Part shown: piece by piece, positions 52,704 to 61,995 of the stretch
Numbering within the stretch: the first letter of the stretch is position 1
Layout: every line of letters begins with the position of its first letter
Origin: CAZLBC01 sp964557575
GTDB lineage: Bacteria; Planctomycetota; Phycisphaerae; SM23-33
Length of the DNA: 64,000 bases
Assembly (NCBI GenBank): GCA_964557575.1
Contig: CAZLBC010000008.1
Location: forward strand, 1-64,000
Direction: 5' to 3'
Notes under the pieces: model-generated
Database searches by the model: none
Seen by the model: only the letters and a program-made list of their open reading frames with translations
What the model was told of the DNA's origin: nothing
Program-made: the position numbers and the translations under genes

Positions 52704-53519
52704 CTATTTTTGCTTCTCCTTCAGGATGTTGGTGAGGTTGTAGTCCTGGAAATACTCCCGGTTGCCGGTCGTGTTCCTGAACGGCAGGATCAGCAGGAAG
52801 GCGTCGTAGTTATTGATCCGCGAGGGATCGAACTTGGTGTTGATCAGGTTCAGCGGGTCGCCGTTGTTGACGTTTGTGTTGAGCGTGGTATCCGGCAGGT
52901 AATTGACGCCCGCTTGAGTATTCTGATCGACGTAGAAGGTGCCGTTCAACCGGTTGTTCTCGTCGCCCACGATTCCGCGGTTGCCGACGATGGCGGGATA
53001 GTAGAGCATGGCGCGCATCGTGGACGGGGGCTGGGAACCGCTGCCCTTGCGGATGGAACTCGGGTCGGCAATGAACGCCCGGTTGCCTGCGATAAGGCAG
53101 TATTCCTTTTTGAAGGGCATGTAGGTTTCGTTGGGGAGGATGTTGTTGTCTCTCAGGATATTGAGATCGAAGGAGCCTTCCTTGCCGCCGAGTTGCTTGT
53201 TGACCTGGGGCGGTTCCCAGAATGCCTCGGCGAGGACCTCGCTGCCGGTTACGCCGAGGGCGTTGACGGTGTTCCCCCATTGCTGGCCGGGATAGAGGCT
53301 GTGATCTCCCTTGAACATGGTAATGGCGTCGGCGGCCGTGGTGATGAAGGTCTTTATCTTCGTCTTTTCCGCCATCAGCACGGCCCGGAAGGCGGCCGGG
53401 GCGAGGATGGACAGCAGCAGTATCAGCGTGGCCACCACCACCATCAGCTCGACGAGGGTAAACGCCGTCCGGGTTTCGCGGCGTTTCGATTTTTGCGTGA
53501 CCGTGTGTTCGTCTCTCAT
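52704..53519 (-). CDS. Pseudopilin with Ala at the prepilin cleavage position
   Basis: The protein is about 271 residues from the ATG at 53519 (GGAAAG six bases upstream); an earlier ATG at 53543 is possible. The leader ends E-T-R-T-A before FTLVELMVVVATLILLLSIL, so the residue just before Phe is Ala instead of the near-universal Gly. APAAFRAVLMAEKTKIKTFI and DAITMFKGDHSLYPGQQW give the GspG-like D-x-x-x-Y-P motif. The C-terminal half includes GNREYFQDYNLTNIL. It is the first pseudopilin after the platform protein gene. Confidence 0.82.
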   Translation of the reverse strand: MRDEHTVTQKSKRRETRTAFTLVELMVVVATLILLLSILAPAAFRAVLMAEKTKIKTFITTAADAITMFKGDHSLYPGQQWGNTVNALGVTGSEVLAEAFWEPPQVNKQLGGKEGSFDLNILRDNNILPNETYMPFKKEYCLIAGNRAFIADPSSIRKGSGSQPPSTMRAMLYYPAIVGNRGIVGDENNRLNGTFYVDQNTQAGVNYLPDTTLNTNVNNGDPLNLINTKFDPSRINNYDAFLLILPFRNTTGNREYFQDYNLTNILKEKQK

Positions 53520-53574
53520 TGTTCTTTCCTTACCGTATGACATTTTGCAGCGCTGTCGATTGTCGTGCCGGTTA

Positions 53575-54825
53575 CTAGTTCTGCACGGCCTGGAGCATCC
53601 CGATCATCGGCATGAACAGCGAGATGACGATGAACCCGACGATGGCACCGAGCAGGATGATCATGACCGGCTCCAGCAGGGATACCAGTGAGGAAACGGC
53701 CGTGTCGACTTCCTCTTCGTAGGTGTTGGCGATGCGTTCGAGCATCTTGTCGAGTTCGCCGGTCTCCTCGCCGACGTCGATCATGTTGACGACCATCGAG
53801 TCGACGATCCGGGCCTGGCTCAGCGGCTTGGAAATGGTTTCGCCCTCCCGGATACTCGACCGGACCTTCATCAGGGCCCGCTCGTAGACATCGTTGCCCG
53901 CGGTCTGCGCGGTGGTCGACAGGGCCTCGAGTATCGGCACGCCCGCCGACAGCAGGGTCCCGAGGGTCCGGCAGAAACGGGCGATGACCGTCTTCTTGAG
54001 TATGCTGCCCATGATGGGGATCGACAGTTTGAACCGGTCGAGGATATACGCCCCCTGCTTGGAGAGCCGCAGGAGCCTGCAGAGGATGATCAGGCCGATA
54101 ATCGTGGCCACGATGGTTATCAGGCCGTCGGGGACCATCCAGTCGCTCATGGCAATGAGCATCGTGGTCATCTCCGGCAGTTCGGTGCCGAGTTCCGTGA
54201 ATATTTCCTTGAACTTCGGGATCACGAACCACATCAGGGCGGCGACGATACCGAAGGCGAAGGTCAGGACGACGATCGGGTAGACCATCGCGCCCTTCAC
54301 CTTCCGCCTGAGGGCCTCGGCCCGTTCCATGAAGTCGGCGAGCCGCTGGAGGACGAGGTCGAGGACTCCGCCGAGTTCGCCGGCCCGGACCATGTTCACG
54401 TAGAGCCGGTCGAAGGCCCGCTTCTGCCGGCCCATCGCCTCCGAGAGGCTGGTGCCGCCCTCGACGTCGTCGGCGACGAGCCGTGCCGCGACCCGCATGG
54501 GGCCCGGCTTCTGCTGTTCTTCCAGGATGCGGAGGCTCCTGAGCAGCGGCAGGCCCGCGTCCTGCAGGGTGGACAACTGCCGCGTGAAGAGGGTGAGCTT
54601 TTTCGTGGATATCCTTCCCGCCGACCGCCGCCGACCCTTCGCCCCTTCCTGCTTGTCCGCCGCGGCACTCCCGCCCTTGCCTTTTCCGGACCTGGCCTTG
54701 ACCCGCGTGGGGAAGTTTCCCATGGAGCGGATCTTGGTGACGGCCTCCTCGCTGGTCTCCGCGTCGATATTACCCTTCACGGTCTGGCCCGAGCTGTTCA
54801 TCGCTTCGTACTGAAATGTCGGCAT
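53575..54825 (-). CDS. Inner-membrane platform protein, PilC/GspF family
   Basis: The protein has 416 residues, the usual length. It starts with the family motif MPTFQYEAMNSSGQTVKGNI, followed by a Lys/Gly-rich linker. Then come two related T2SSF domains, each with helices and the pattern FTRQLSTLQDAGLPLLRSLR and FCRTLGTLLSAGVPILEALS. Membrane segments are VYPIVVLTFAFGIVAALMWF, LITIVATIIGLIILC and the last helix MIILLGAIVGFIVISLFMPM. It connects the assembly ATPase to the pseudopilus in the inner membrane. It lies between the PilB gene and the pseudopilin genes. Confidence 0.95.
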   Translation of the reverse strand: MPTFQYEAMNSSGQTVKGNIDAETSEEAVTKIRSMGNFPTRVKARSGKGKGGSAAADKQEGAKGRRRSAGRISTKKLTLFTRQLSTLQDAGLPLLRSLRILEEQQKPGPMRVAARLVADDVEGGTSLSEAMGRQKRAFDRLYVNMVRAGELGGVLDLVLQRLADFMERAEALRRKVKGAMVYPIVVLTFAFGIVAALMWFVIPKFKEIFTELGTELPEMTTMLIAMSDWMVPDGLITIVATIIGLIILCRLLRLSKQGAYILDRFKLSIPIMGSILKKTVIARFCRTLGTLLSAGVPILEALSTTAQTAGNDVYERALMKVRSSIREGETISKPLSQARIVDSMVVNMIDVGEETGELDKMLERIANTYEEEVDTAVSSLVSLLEPVMIILLGAIVGFIVISLFMPMIGMLQAVQN

Positions 54826-54876
54826 CTTAGGTACTCCTGATCTGTTTCTGTTCGGCGGCGATCGTCCTCGCGGGGA

Positions 54877-56658
54877 TCAGCCCATGTCCTCTTCCTCTGC
54901 TATCGTCTGGGTGATGATTTCCTCGATGGTCGTCAGACCGTCGAATATCGCCAGAAGGCCGCTTTCGCGGAGGGTGCGCATGCCCCGCTTGCGGGCTTCT
55001 TCGCGTATAATGTTGGTGCTGCTGCGCTTGTTGATCAGTTCGCGGACGTTGTCGTCGAGCTGCATGATCTCGTAGATGGCCATCCGGCCGGAATAACCGG
55101 TGTTCCGGCACGCCGTGCAGCCCGTGCCCCGGTAGAATTTCTTTCCCGACACGTCGCCCTTGTTGAGCCCGAGTTCGAAGAGCATCTCCTCGGTCGGTTC
55201 GATCGCCTCCTTGCAGTTGGTACAGATTTTCCGTACCAGCCGCTGCCCGATGATGGCCTCGACGGTGGCGCTGACCAGGTACGGTTCCAACCCGAGTTCC
55301 AGGAGCCGGGCGACCGACGAGGGGGCGTCGTTGGTGTGCAGCGTGCTGAACACGAGGTGGCCGGTGAGGGCCGATTCGACCGCGATATTGGCGGTCTCCG
55401 GGTCCCGCATTTCCCCGACCAGGATGATATCCGGGTCCTGCCGCAGGAAGTGGCGGAGGCAGCGGGCGAAGGTCAGGCCTATTTCATCGTTGATCTGGGT
55501 CTGTACCAGGCCGTCGATGTCGTATTCGACCGGGTCTTCGCTGGTGAGTATCTTGACGGACACGTCGTTTACCTCGGCGAGGGCGGAGTAGAGCGTCGTG
55601 GTCTTGCCGGAACCGGTCGGACCGGTGACCACGACGATGCCCTCGGGCCGGTGGATCAGCTTGCGGTAAACCTTGATATCTTCATCCCGCATGCCCAGCT
55701 TTTCGACGTCCAGCGATATGTTGGAGCGGTCGAGCACACGGAGAACGACGCTCTCCCCGAACATCGTGGGGAGGGTCGAGACACGGAGATCGACCGGGTT
55801 AGCGTTGACCACCAGTTCTATGCGGCCGTCCTGGGGAATCCGCCGCTCGGCGATGTTCAGGTTGCTCATGACTTTTATGCGCGACGCGATCGCTACCGCG
55901 ATATTCCGGGGCGGCGGCAGCATTTCGTAGAGGACGCCGTCTATCCGGTACCGCATCTTGTACTCGTCCTCGAAGGGCTCGAAATGGACATCGGACGCCC
56001 GGTTGCGAATCGCCTCCAGCAGCACCATATTCACGAGCCGCTTGACCGGGTTCGACTCGGCAACGGCCATGAGGGTGTCGAGGTCGATGCTCTCGTCGCG
56101 ATTTTCGAGCATCGCAAGGGTCTCGTCGGTGGCCACTTCGTTGATCAGGTCCGTTATGGAGTCCGCCCCGGAGCCGTAATGTTTCGCCAGTGCTTTTTCT
56201 ATCGCTTCCCGGGAGGTGATTTTCGCGGTGACCGAGTAGTCCCAGAGCGTCTTCAGGTCGTCGGTGGCGCGGAAGTTCTCCGGGGATGACATGGCGATCG
56301 TGAGATGGCGCTCCGCGGGATCGTAGGCTATGGGGATAATTTTGTACGCATTGGCCGTCTGCGCGTCGATCTGTCCCAGTACACCGTGGTCAAGTTCCAC
56401 CTCGTCAAGGTCGATGTATTCCATCCCCATCTGGTAGGCGAGGGTCAGGTTCTTGGCGTCCTCGTCGATCATGCCGATGTCCATCATGACCCGGCAGAGG
56501 GGGCCGCCCTGTTTTTTCTGGACATCCAGTGCCTCGTTGACCTGATCCTTGGTAAGAAGGCCGGTCCGGACCAGTATTCTCCCGGTCGGCATTCCCCGCA
56601 GTTCTTCGGGGTCAAACCGCCTGGACGTCTTTTTGTTCGATTTCGTTTTCTCAGCCAT
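54877..56658 (-). CDS. PilB/GspE assembly ATPase, copy 1
   Basis: The protein has 593 residues. The N-terminal 180 residues form the MshEN/GspE-N type domain (GRILVRTGLLTKDQVNEALD, AYQMGMEYIDLDEVELDHG). The ATPase core has MRYRIDGVLYEMLPPPRN, Walker A G-P-T-G-S-G-K-T-T-T-L-Y, the Asp box ILTSEDPVEYDIDGLVQTQI, Walker B IILVGEMRDPETANIAVESA and the His box TGHLVFSTLHTNDAPSSVAR. Four Cys (C-T-N-C and C-T-A-C) make a zinc site typical of PilB/GspE. It powers pseudopilus or pilus extension in the cytoplasm. Confidence 0.96.
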   Translation of the reverse strand: MAEKTKSNKKTSRRFDPEELRGMPTGRILVRTGLLTKDQVNEALDVQKKQGGPLCRVMMDIGMIDEDAKNLTLAYQMGMEYIDLDEVELDHGVLGQIDAQTANAYKIIPIAYDPAERHLTIAMSSPENFRATDDLKTLWDYSVTAKITSREAIEKALAKHYGSGADSITDLINEVATDETLAMLENRDESIDLDTLMAVAESNPVKRLVNMVLLEAIRNRASDVHFEPFEDEYKMRYRIDGVLYEMLPPPRNIAVAIASRIKVMSNLNIAERRIPQDGRIELVVNANPVDLRVSTLPTMFGESVVLRVLDRSNISLDVEKLGMRDEDIKVYRKLIHRPEGIVVVTGPTGSGKTTTLYSALAEVNDVSVKILTSEDPVEYDIDGLVQTQINDEIGLTFARCLRHFLRQDPDIILVGEMRDPETANIAVESALTGHLVFSTLHTNDAPSSVARLLELGLEPYLVSATVEAIIGQRLVRKICTNCKEAIEPTEEMLFELGLNKGDVSGKKFYRGTGCTACRNTGYSGRMAIYEIMQLDDNVRELINKRSSTNIIREEARKRGMRTLRESGLLAIFDGLTTIEEIITQTIAEEEDMG

Positions 56659-56691
56659 CTCGTATGCTCACAGTGTAATTACGCGTCCGTG

Positions 56692-57813
56692 CTACTTTAC
56701 CTTTTTGACGTTCTTTTTCTTGACGGATTCGTCCGACTGCCCGTGCTTGATTTTGTCTATGCGCTCCTCGAGCTGGTCGGGTGCCTGGGCCCGGTCGAGG
56801 GCGTGCTCTTCGTCTATCTTGCCCTCGTTGTGCAGTTCCAGCAGGTGGTCGTCGAGGAGCTGCATGCCGAGCTTCTTACCGGTCTGGATAACCGAGGGAA
56901 TGCGGAATGCCTTGTTTTCGCGTATAAGGTTGCCGACGCCGTGGTTCACCACCAGGAATTCAAATGCCGCGATCATGCCCCTGGTGTCCTTCCGGGGGAT
57001 CAGCGTCTGGCTCAGCACGGAGAGCAGCGAGTCGGCGAGCTGTATCCTGACCTGCTCCTGCTGGTCGACGGGAAACTGGTCGACGATGCGCGTGACGGTT
57101 CCCTGCGCGCTGTTTGTATGCAGCGTGCCGAATACGAGGTGGCCCGTTTCCGCGGCCCGGAGCGCCGATTCGATCGTCTCCAGGTCACGAAGCTCACCGA
57201 CCAGGATTACGTCGGGATCCTGACGGAGAGACCGCCGCAGTGCTTCGGCGAAATTCGGCACGTCAATACCGACTTCCCGTTGCGAAACGAGTGACTTCTT
57301 GTGGGAATGGTAATATTCGACGGGGTCCTCTATAGTGATGATGTGCCGGTCGAGATTGGTGTTGATGAAGTTGATCATGGTCGCCAGGGTCGTTGTCTTT
57401 CCCGAACCGGTCGGGCCGGTCACCAGGAACATGCCCCGCGGCCTGCGGAGCAGGGAGGGAATGATGAGGGGCAGCCCGATTTCCTCCAGGGACAGTATTT
57501 TGCTGGGGATCAGCCTCAGGGTAATGGAAATGTGTCCCTTCTGCATGAAGACGGCAGTCCGGAAACGGCCTTTGTCGCCGAACTTGAAACCGAAGTCGGT
57601 TCCGCCCTGTTCCTGGAGTTCCTGCTGGTTTCTGTCCGGCGTGATCGATTTCATCAGTGCGGCGGTGTCTTCGGGCGTCAATACCTTCGTTTCGAGTGGA
57701 CGAAGACGGCTGTGGAGCCGGAGGGTGGGAGGGCGGCCGACATGAAGATGAAGGTCACTCGAGCCGCTTTTAATACATGTTTCAAGAAGCCTGTCAATGT
57801 GTAGTGTGGCCAT
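56692..57813 (-). CDS. pilT: PilT-type retraction ATPase
   Basis: The protein has 373 residues, the normal length for PilT. Features: KSGSSDLHLHVGRPPTLRLH at the N-terminus, Walker A G-P-T-G-S-G-K-T-T-T-L, HIITIEDPVEYYHSHKKSLV, RRSLRQDPDVILVGELRDLE, TGHLVFGTLHTNSAQGTVTR with PilT-type His box residues, and near the C-terminus GVGNLIRENKAFRIPSVIQT, the position of the conserved A-I-x-N-L-I-R-E motif. It lacks the zinc-binding Cys pairs of PilB. PilT disassembles type IV pili for retraction, so the cluster has a type IV pilus flavour rather than a pure type II secretion one. 178 bases precede the next gene upstream. Confidence 0.95.
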   Translation of the reverse strand: MATLHIDRLLETCIKSGSSDLHLHVGRPPTLRLHSRLRPLETKVLTPEDTAALMKSITPDRNQQELQEQGGTDFGFKFGDKGRFRTAVFMQKGHISITLRLIPSKILSLEEIGLPLIIPSLLRRPRGMFLVTGPTGSGKTTTLATMINFINTNLDRHIITIEDPVEYYHSHKKSLVSQREVGIDVPNFAEALRRSLRQDPDVILVGELRDLETIESALRAAETGHLVFGTLHTNSAQGTVTRIVDQFPVDQQEQVRIQLADSLLSVLSQTLIPRKDTRGMIAAFEFLVVNHGVGNLIRENKAFRIPSVIQTGKKLGMQLLDDHLLELHNEGKIDEEHALDRAQAPDQLEERIDKIKHGQSDESVKKKNVKKVK

Positions 57814-58011
57814 CGTGTATCCTTAACAAATCTGCGTATGGTGTATCCACGGCGAACCAACGCGTAAGAATGCTTGAGACCCCGGAAATCCCCGGGCTCA
57901 CTTAATTATTTGATGATCGGTGCCTGAAACGTAGCGGCAATTCCGTCCCCGCGGAAAGAAATAGACATAAACCTATATATAAAATAGCATTAAGGGAGAT
58001 GAAATTTATTG
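57814..58011. other. AT-rich spacer with a weak hairpin
   Basis: This 198-base spacer separates the second GspE gene from pilT. TGAG...CCCGG at 57876-57885 can pair with CCGGG...CTCA at 57892-57900 to form a hairpin, but no T tract follows on either strand. The part near 57965-58000 is AT-rich. It may hold a promoter for pilT; I see no ORF. Confidence 0.35.
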
Positions 58012-59736
58012 TTATATCTCAATCATCGTGTCGGCCTGTGTCAGCCGCGCAATCTCTTCGGGTGTGGTTATGCCGGACTGAATCTTATCTTTCCCGTCCT
58101 CGAGCAGGTTTTTCATTCCCGTCGCCCTGGCGGCCTTTCGCAGCTCGCTGACCGGGGCGCTTTCGAAGGTAAGCTGCCGAATGGCGTTGTTCATTACCAT
58201 GAGTTCGAAAATAGCCTGCCTGCCGTGATAGCCGCAGTTGTTGCAATAGTTGCAACCCTTTCCTCTCATGAAGGTTGCGTTCTCCAGTTCCTCGTCGGTA
58301 TAGTTGAGGAGTTTCAGCAGTCCGGTATTCGGTTTGGTATCTTCTTCCTTGCAGTGCGGACATATCTTTCTGACGAGCCGCTGGGCCATAACCGCCTGGA
58401 TACTGCTGGCGATGAGAAACGGCTTTGCACCCATATTGTTCAATCGGGTCAACGCGGAGGGTGCATCGTTCGTGTGGAGTGTACTGAATACCAGGTGTCC
58501 AGTTAATGACGCCTGAATTGCCACTTCAGCGACCTCCAGGTCACGAATTTCACCTACGAGGATGATATTGGGTGCCTGCCTCAGCATCGACCTGAGGATG
58601 TTTGCGAAGGTAAAACCGACCATATCCTTGATCTGGCACTGGTTGATTCCGGTGAAATGGTACTCGATCGGGTCTTCGGCGGTGATGATTTTGCGGTCGG
58701 GCCGATTGAGTTCGTTGAGGGCGGCGTAGAGCGTGGTGGTTTTGCCGGAACCGGTAGGGCCGGTGACGAGGATGATGCCGTTGGGTTTTTTTATCAGGCC
58801 CTGAAATCTCTTGTAATCGTCCTGAGCGAACCCGAGATCCACGAGGTTGAGCTTGGCGGTTTGGGTCCGCAGGATACGCAGGACCATCGATTCGCCGTGG
58901 TTGGACGGGATCGTGGAGACGCGAAAGTCGATATCCTCGTCCCCGATCCGCATCTTGATCCGGCCGTCGAGGGGAAGCCGTTTCTCGGCGAGGTCCATTT
59001 TCGCAATGATCTTGAGCCGGTTGATAACCGCTCCCTGCATCCGCTTGGGTATGTTGTCCCGCTCCATACAGACACCGTCGACGCGGTAACGGACGCGAAC
59101 GCGGTTTGCCATCGGTTCGATGTGAATGTCGCTGGCCCGCATCCGGACCGCCTCGGTGACCAGCATTTTGACCAGCTTGATGACGGGGGTGGATTCCTCG
59201 TTGAGTTCCTCTTTGACTTCCTCTTCTCCGTCGGCCATCTTAGCGAGGCCGCCGGGGCCGGCGTCGAATTCCTCGACCTCTTTTTCGAATGACATCGACG
59301 AATCGATGTATTCAGAGATAAATGATTTGACTTTGCCTTTCGGCGCGAGGTAGGATACCGGCTCTTCGTTGAGCATGAAGCGGAGCATGTCCATCGTCTG
59401 GAGATCGAAGGGGTCGGTGATGACCACCCTGAGCCGATCGCTCTTGTCTTTTTTCAGGGGGATGATCTGGTGACGCTTGATCATCTCCTCGGAAATGGTG
59501 TCCAGTTCGACTTCATCGAGGGTGATAGCCACCGGGTCGATGTACTCCATGTTGTATTGAACAGCCAGCGCCTTCGTGATATCTTCTTCCTCGGCGAGGC
59601 CCAGGGCCATCAGGGCTTCGCCGAAGCGGACGTTCTCGCTTTTCATGTACTCGAGTGTCTCGGTGACGTTATCCTCAACGATGACCCCCCAGTCGAGGAG
59701 CAGTTCACCGAGCTTCTTCTGTTTTCTGGCGCTCAT
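58012..59736 (-). CDS. PilB/GspE assembly ATPase, copy 2
   Basis: The protein has 574 residues. The N-terminal domain (KLGELLLDWGVIVEDNVTET, YNMEYIDPVAITLDEVELD) is of the GspE-N type. An acidic linker (EEVEEFDAGPGGLAKMADGE) follows, then the ATPase core: RVRYRVDGVCMERDNIPKRM, Walker A G-P-T-G-S-G-K-T-T-T-L-Y, IITAEDPIEYHFTGINQCQI, IILVGEIRDLEVAEVAIQAS and TGHLVFSTLHTNDAPSALTR. The zinc-type Cys pairs are C-P-H-C and, later, C-N-Y-C-N-N-C. It is the first gene of the cluster and is clearly a paralogue of the ATPase at 54877-56658. The two may serve different pilins or different stages. Confidence 0.95.
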   Translation of the reverse strand: MSARKQKKLGELLLDWGVIVEDNVTETLEYMKSENVRFGEALMALGLAEEEDITKALAVQYNMEYIDPVAITLDEVELDTISEEMIKRHQIIPLKKDKSDRLRVVITDPFDLQTMDMLRFMLNEEPVSYLAPKGKVKSFISEYIDSSMSFEKEVEEFDAGPGGLAKMADGEEEVKEELNEESTPVIKLVKMLVTEAVRMRASDIHIEPMANRVRVRYRVDGVCMERDNIPKRMQGAVINRLKIIAKMDLAEKRLPLDGRIKMRIGDEDIDFRVSTIPSNHGESMVLRILRTQTAKLNLVDLGFAQDDYKRFQGLIKKPNGIILVTGPTGSGKTTTLYAALNELNRPDRKIITAEDPIEYHFTGINQCQIKDMVGFTFANILRSMLRQAPNIILVGEIRDLEVAEVAIQASLTGHLVFSTLHTNDAPSALTRLNNMGAKPFLIASSIQAVMAQRLVRKICPHCKEEDTKPNTGLLKLLNYTDEELENATFMRGKGCNYCNNCGYHGRQAIFELMVMNNAIRQLTFESAPVSELRKAARATGMKNLLEDGKDKIQSGITTPEEIARLTQADTMIEI

Positions 59737-59890
59737 TAGGGTGATACCTCACGTTCTTCCGATGTGGGTGATTGTTCTTTCCCGCGCGGCAAACCGCGGA
59801 ATCCTTTCAGGGGTTCGGAATCCAAGCATGACAGATTCTACTGTCCTTTGATCCGGGATTCAAGCGCCGGCGGCATGTGCGGGCATAATT

Positions 59891-60430
59891 TTACGAGATG
59901 GGCCGGTGGTCGTGGTGTCGCCGTATGTCGTTCGCCGCGGCGTGCAGGTGTCGCTCGGACTTCAGCAGCGCGGTGAGGTTGCCCGTTGAAATCCCCAGAT
60001 GCCGCGCCGTGGACGAGAGGCGGCCGCACTCTGCGTCGAGCAGATCGAGGATAACTGCCGCGCACGGCCAGAAGCCGGGATTCTTCCTGCCGATGTGCAG
60101 TGAGGCACCGGCCCGGTGTTCGCCCGGCGTGCGTGAGCACGGAACAAGATATTCCTGCATGATCGGGAACGAGGCGGGATCTTCCGGGGGCGGCTGCCGG
60201 TGCTTTATCGCCAGTTTCATCTTCAGTCGTTTCAGCGCGATCGTCCTGTTTTCTCGCTGGGATCGTGCATCGGAGGCTGTCGCGGAGATTCCCGTGGGGC
60301 CATGGCTGATCGTGACGGCCGAGTCGGTTTTGTCCCGGTGCTGTCCGCCGGGCCCCGAACTTCTGCAGGTCCGCACCCGGCACTCACTGAGAAGTTCATC
60401 GTCGGATTGTCTGAGAAATCGGCGACACAT
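59891..60430 (-). CDS. RF-1-domain peptide chain release factor-like protein
   Basis: The protein has 179 residues. It contains SSGPGGQHRDKTDSAVTISH with the catalytic G-G-Q, and GISATASDARSQRENRTIAL, as in class I release factors and ArfB-like rescue proteins. It has no stop-codon recognition domain. A C-terminal extension (DAECGRLSSTARHLGISTGN, LTALLKSERHLHAAANDIRR) resembles the small helical tail seen in planctomycete and verrucomicrobial homologues. It would hydrolyse peptidyl-tRNA on stalled ribosomes; that role is inferred. It stands alone between the ATPase gene and the TPR gene. Confidence 0.88.
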   Translation of the reverse strand: MCRRFLRQSDDELLSECRVRTCRSSGPGGQHRDKTDSAVTISHGPTGISATASDARSQRENRTIALKRLKMKLAIKHRQPPPEDPASFPIMQEYLVPCSRTPGEHRAGASLHIGRKNPGFWPCAAVILDLLDAECGRLSSTARHLGISTGNLTALLKSERHLHAAANDIRRHHDHRPIS

Positions 60431-60630
60431 CGGTTGTCTACTATACCGGGAACGGGTAGAATTCTACAGGTCGTGAATCTTATCTATTGGATTTCCGGCA
60501 CGCAGTGTTGTCGGCACTGCTGCATGTCACCGTTATTTTTTCTCGTAATTATTCCGGCGGGCGGGTATACAGTATTCAGTTCACCGTATGTTGCATACAC
60601 AGATGTAGATATATATTGCGGACGGATCCC

Positions 60631-61995
60631 ATGAGCGAATGGATGGATGCCGAGTCACACGCTGACAGGGCTCAGCGATTCTGCGATGAGCAACAATGGC
60701 AGCAGGCCGCCGAGGAATTGCGAGCCGCCCTATCCCAGGATCCCCTGAATCCCTACTGGCATTTTATCCTCGGCCTCATACTCGAAGAAATGCAGCAGTA
60801 CGAAGAAGCCTGCGATGTCTTGCGGAATGCCGCGGAGCTCAACGGCGGCGACATCGAGACGCTCAACGTCCTGGGGGTCAATCTCGCGAGAGTCGGGGAA
60901 TACGCCGAGGCCCTCGAATGCTTCGAGAAGATCGAGGAAACCGATAACGCCTACGAACCGGCGTACTGTAACCGGATAGCGATCTACGCTGAACTGGGCT
61001 TGCATGACGAAGCTGAACTCATGTTTTACATGGCCCGGCAAATCGACGACGAGTGCCCGGCATGTTACTTTCATATCGGAACGAGTTTTTACAACAACGA
61101 ACTGTATGAGCGGGCGGTTGATTGCTGGAGGAAAACCCGGAAGCTCGATCCTCTTTTTCCCCGTATTAATTCCAGTATCGGTGATGCCTGCTGGGCCGCC
61201 GGTGACCGGGAAGCCGCGCTGGAATGCTACCTCGCGGACGCCGAGAACGATCCGGATGATTGCGACCTTATGCTCGATATCGGCGAACTCCTGATGGATA
61301 TGGGACGTTCGGATGAGGCCGAGCACTATTTCCGCAAGGTTGCCGATGCGGAAGAGGACAACGTCACCGCACAGTACTGTCTCGGCAGGCTGGCCGAGGA
61401 ACGCGATTGTCCGCGGCTCGCCAGAAGGTACTACCGCAGCGTCATCGATCGCGACGCGAGTTACCAGGGAGTCCGTCTCCGCATGGCGCGGTTGTTGCTC
61501 GAAGACGGCAATCCCTCGATGGCGAGTGAATATGTCTTCGCGGAAATGGACAACGAACCGGAAGATCTGGCGACGCTGATGGAAATCGGCGAGTTGCTCA
61601 TAGAACTGGGCTTGGGCCAGAAGGCTCACGCCCTCCTGAGGCAGGCCCTCAAGCTCGATCCCGGCAATCCTGCGGCGATGCATAACTTGGCAGTAAGCTG
61701 TTTTGTTACCGGCCGTTATGACGAAGGAATACGCTACTGCCGTTCGGCGCTGAAAATCAAGCCCCGGTTCGTCCTGGCACTCTACAATCTTTCTCTTGCT
61801 TTTATGTGCAAGGGGCAACTGCTCAGGGCGCGGACATTTCTTAACAGAGCTGAGAAAATAGCGCCCGACGACGAACGGGTGCGCCGGCTCGCCGCGATGC
61901 TGGGCATGAATTCCCTGTGGTGGAAGATTCAGTCGCGGATGGGATTGCTCTTGAGCGGAAAACGAAGGCGCCATGGAACACGACCGGATGGATAA
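60631..61995 (+). CDS. Cytoplasmic TPR protein
   Basis: The protein is about 454 residues from the ATG at 60631. It has no signal peptide and is almost entirely tetratricopeptide repeats, from AQRFCDEQQWQQAAEELRAA to RFVLALYNLSLAFMCKGQ; typical units are LGVNLARVGEYAEALECFEK and IGELLMDMGRSDEAEHYFRK. TPR proteins are scaffolds for protein complexes. The stop is inside the start of the dehydrogenase gene (23-base overlap), so the two are coupled. The partner is unknown. Confidence 0.85.
   Translation: MSEWMDAESHADRAQRFCDEQQWQQAAEELRAALSQDPLNPYWHFILGLILEEMQQYEEACDVLRNAAELNGGDIETLNVLGVNLARVGEYAEALECFEKIEETDNAYEPAYCNRIAIYAELGLHDEAELMFYMARQIDDECPACYFHIGTSFYNNELYERAVDCWRKTRKLDPLFPRINSSIGDACWAAGDREAALECYLADAENDPDDCDLMLDIGELLMDMGRSDEAEHYFRKVADAEEDNVTAQYCLGRLAEERDCPRLARRYYRSVIDRDASYQGVRLRMARLLLEDGNPSMASEYVFAEMDNEPEDLATLMEIGELLIELGLGQKAHALLRQALKLDPGNPAAMHNLAVSCFVTGRYDEGIRYCRSALKIKPRFVLALYNLSLAFMCKGQLLRARTFLNRAEKIAPDDERVRRLAAMLGMNSLWWKIQSRMGLLLSGKRRRHGTRPDG

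Noticed and set aside
59838..60383. Alternative 181-codon frame over the RF-1-like gene
   Set aside because: The chosen frame holds the G-G-Q motif and release-factor sequence; the other is a shadow.
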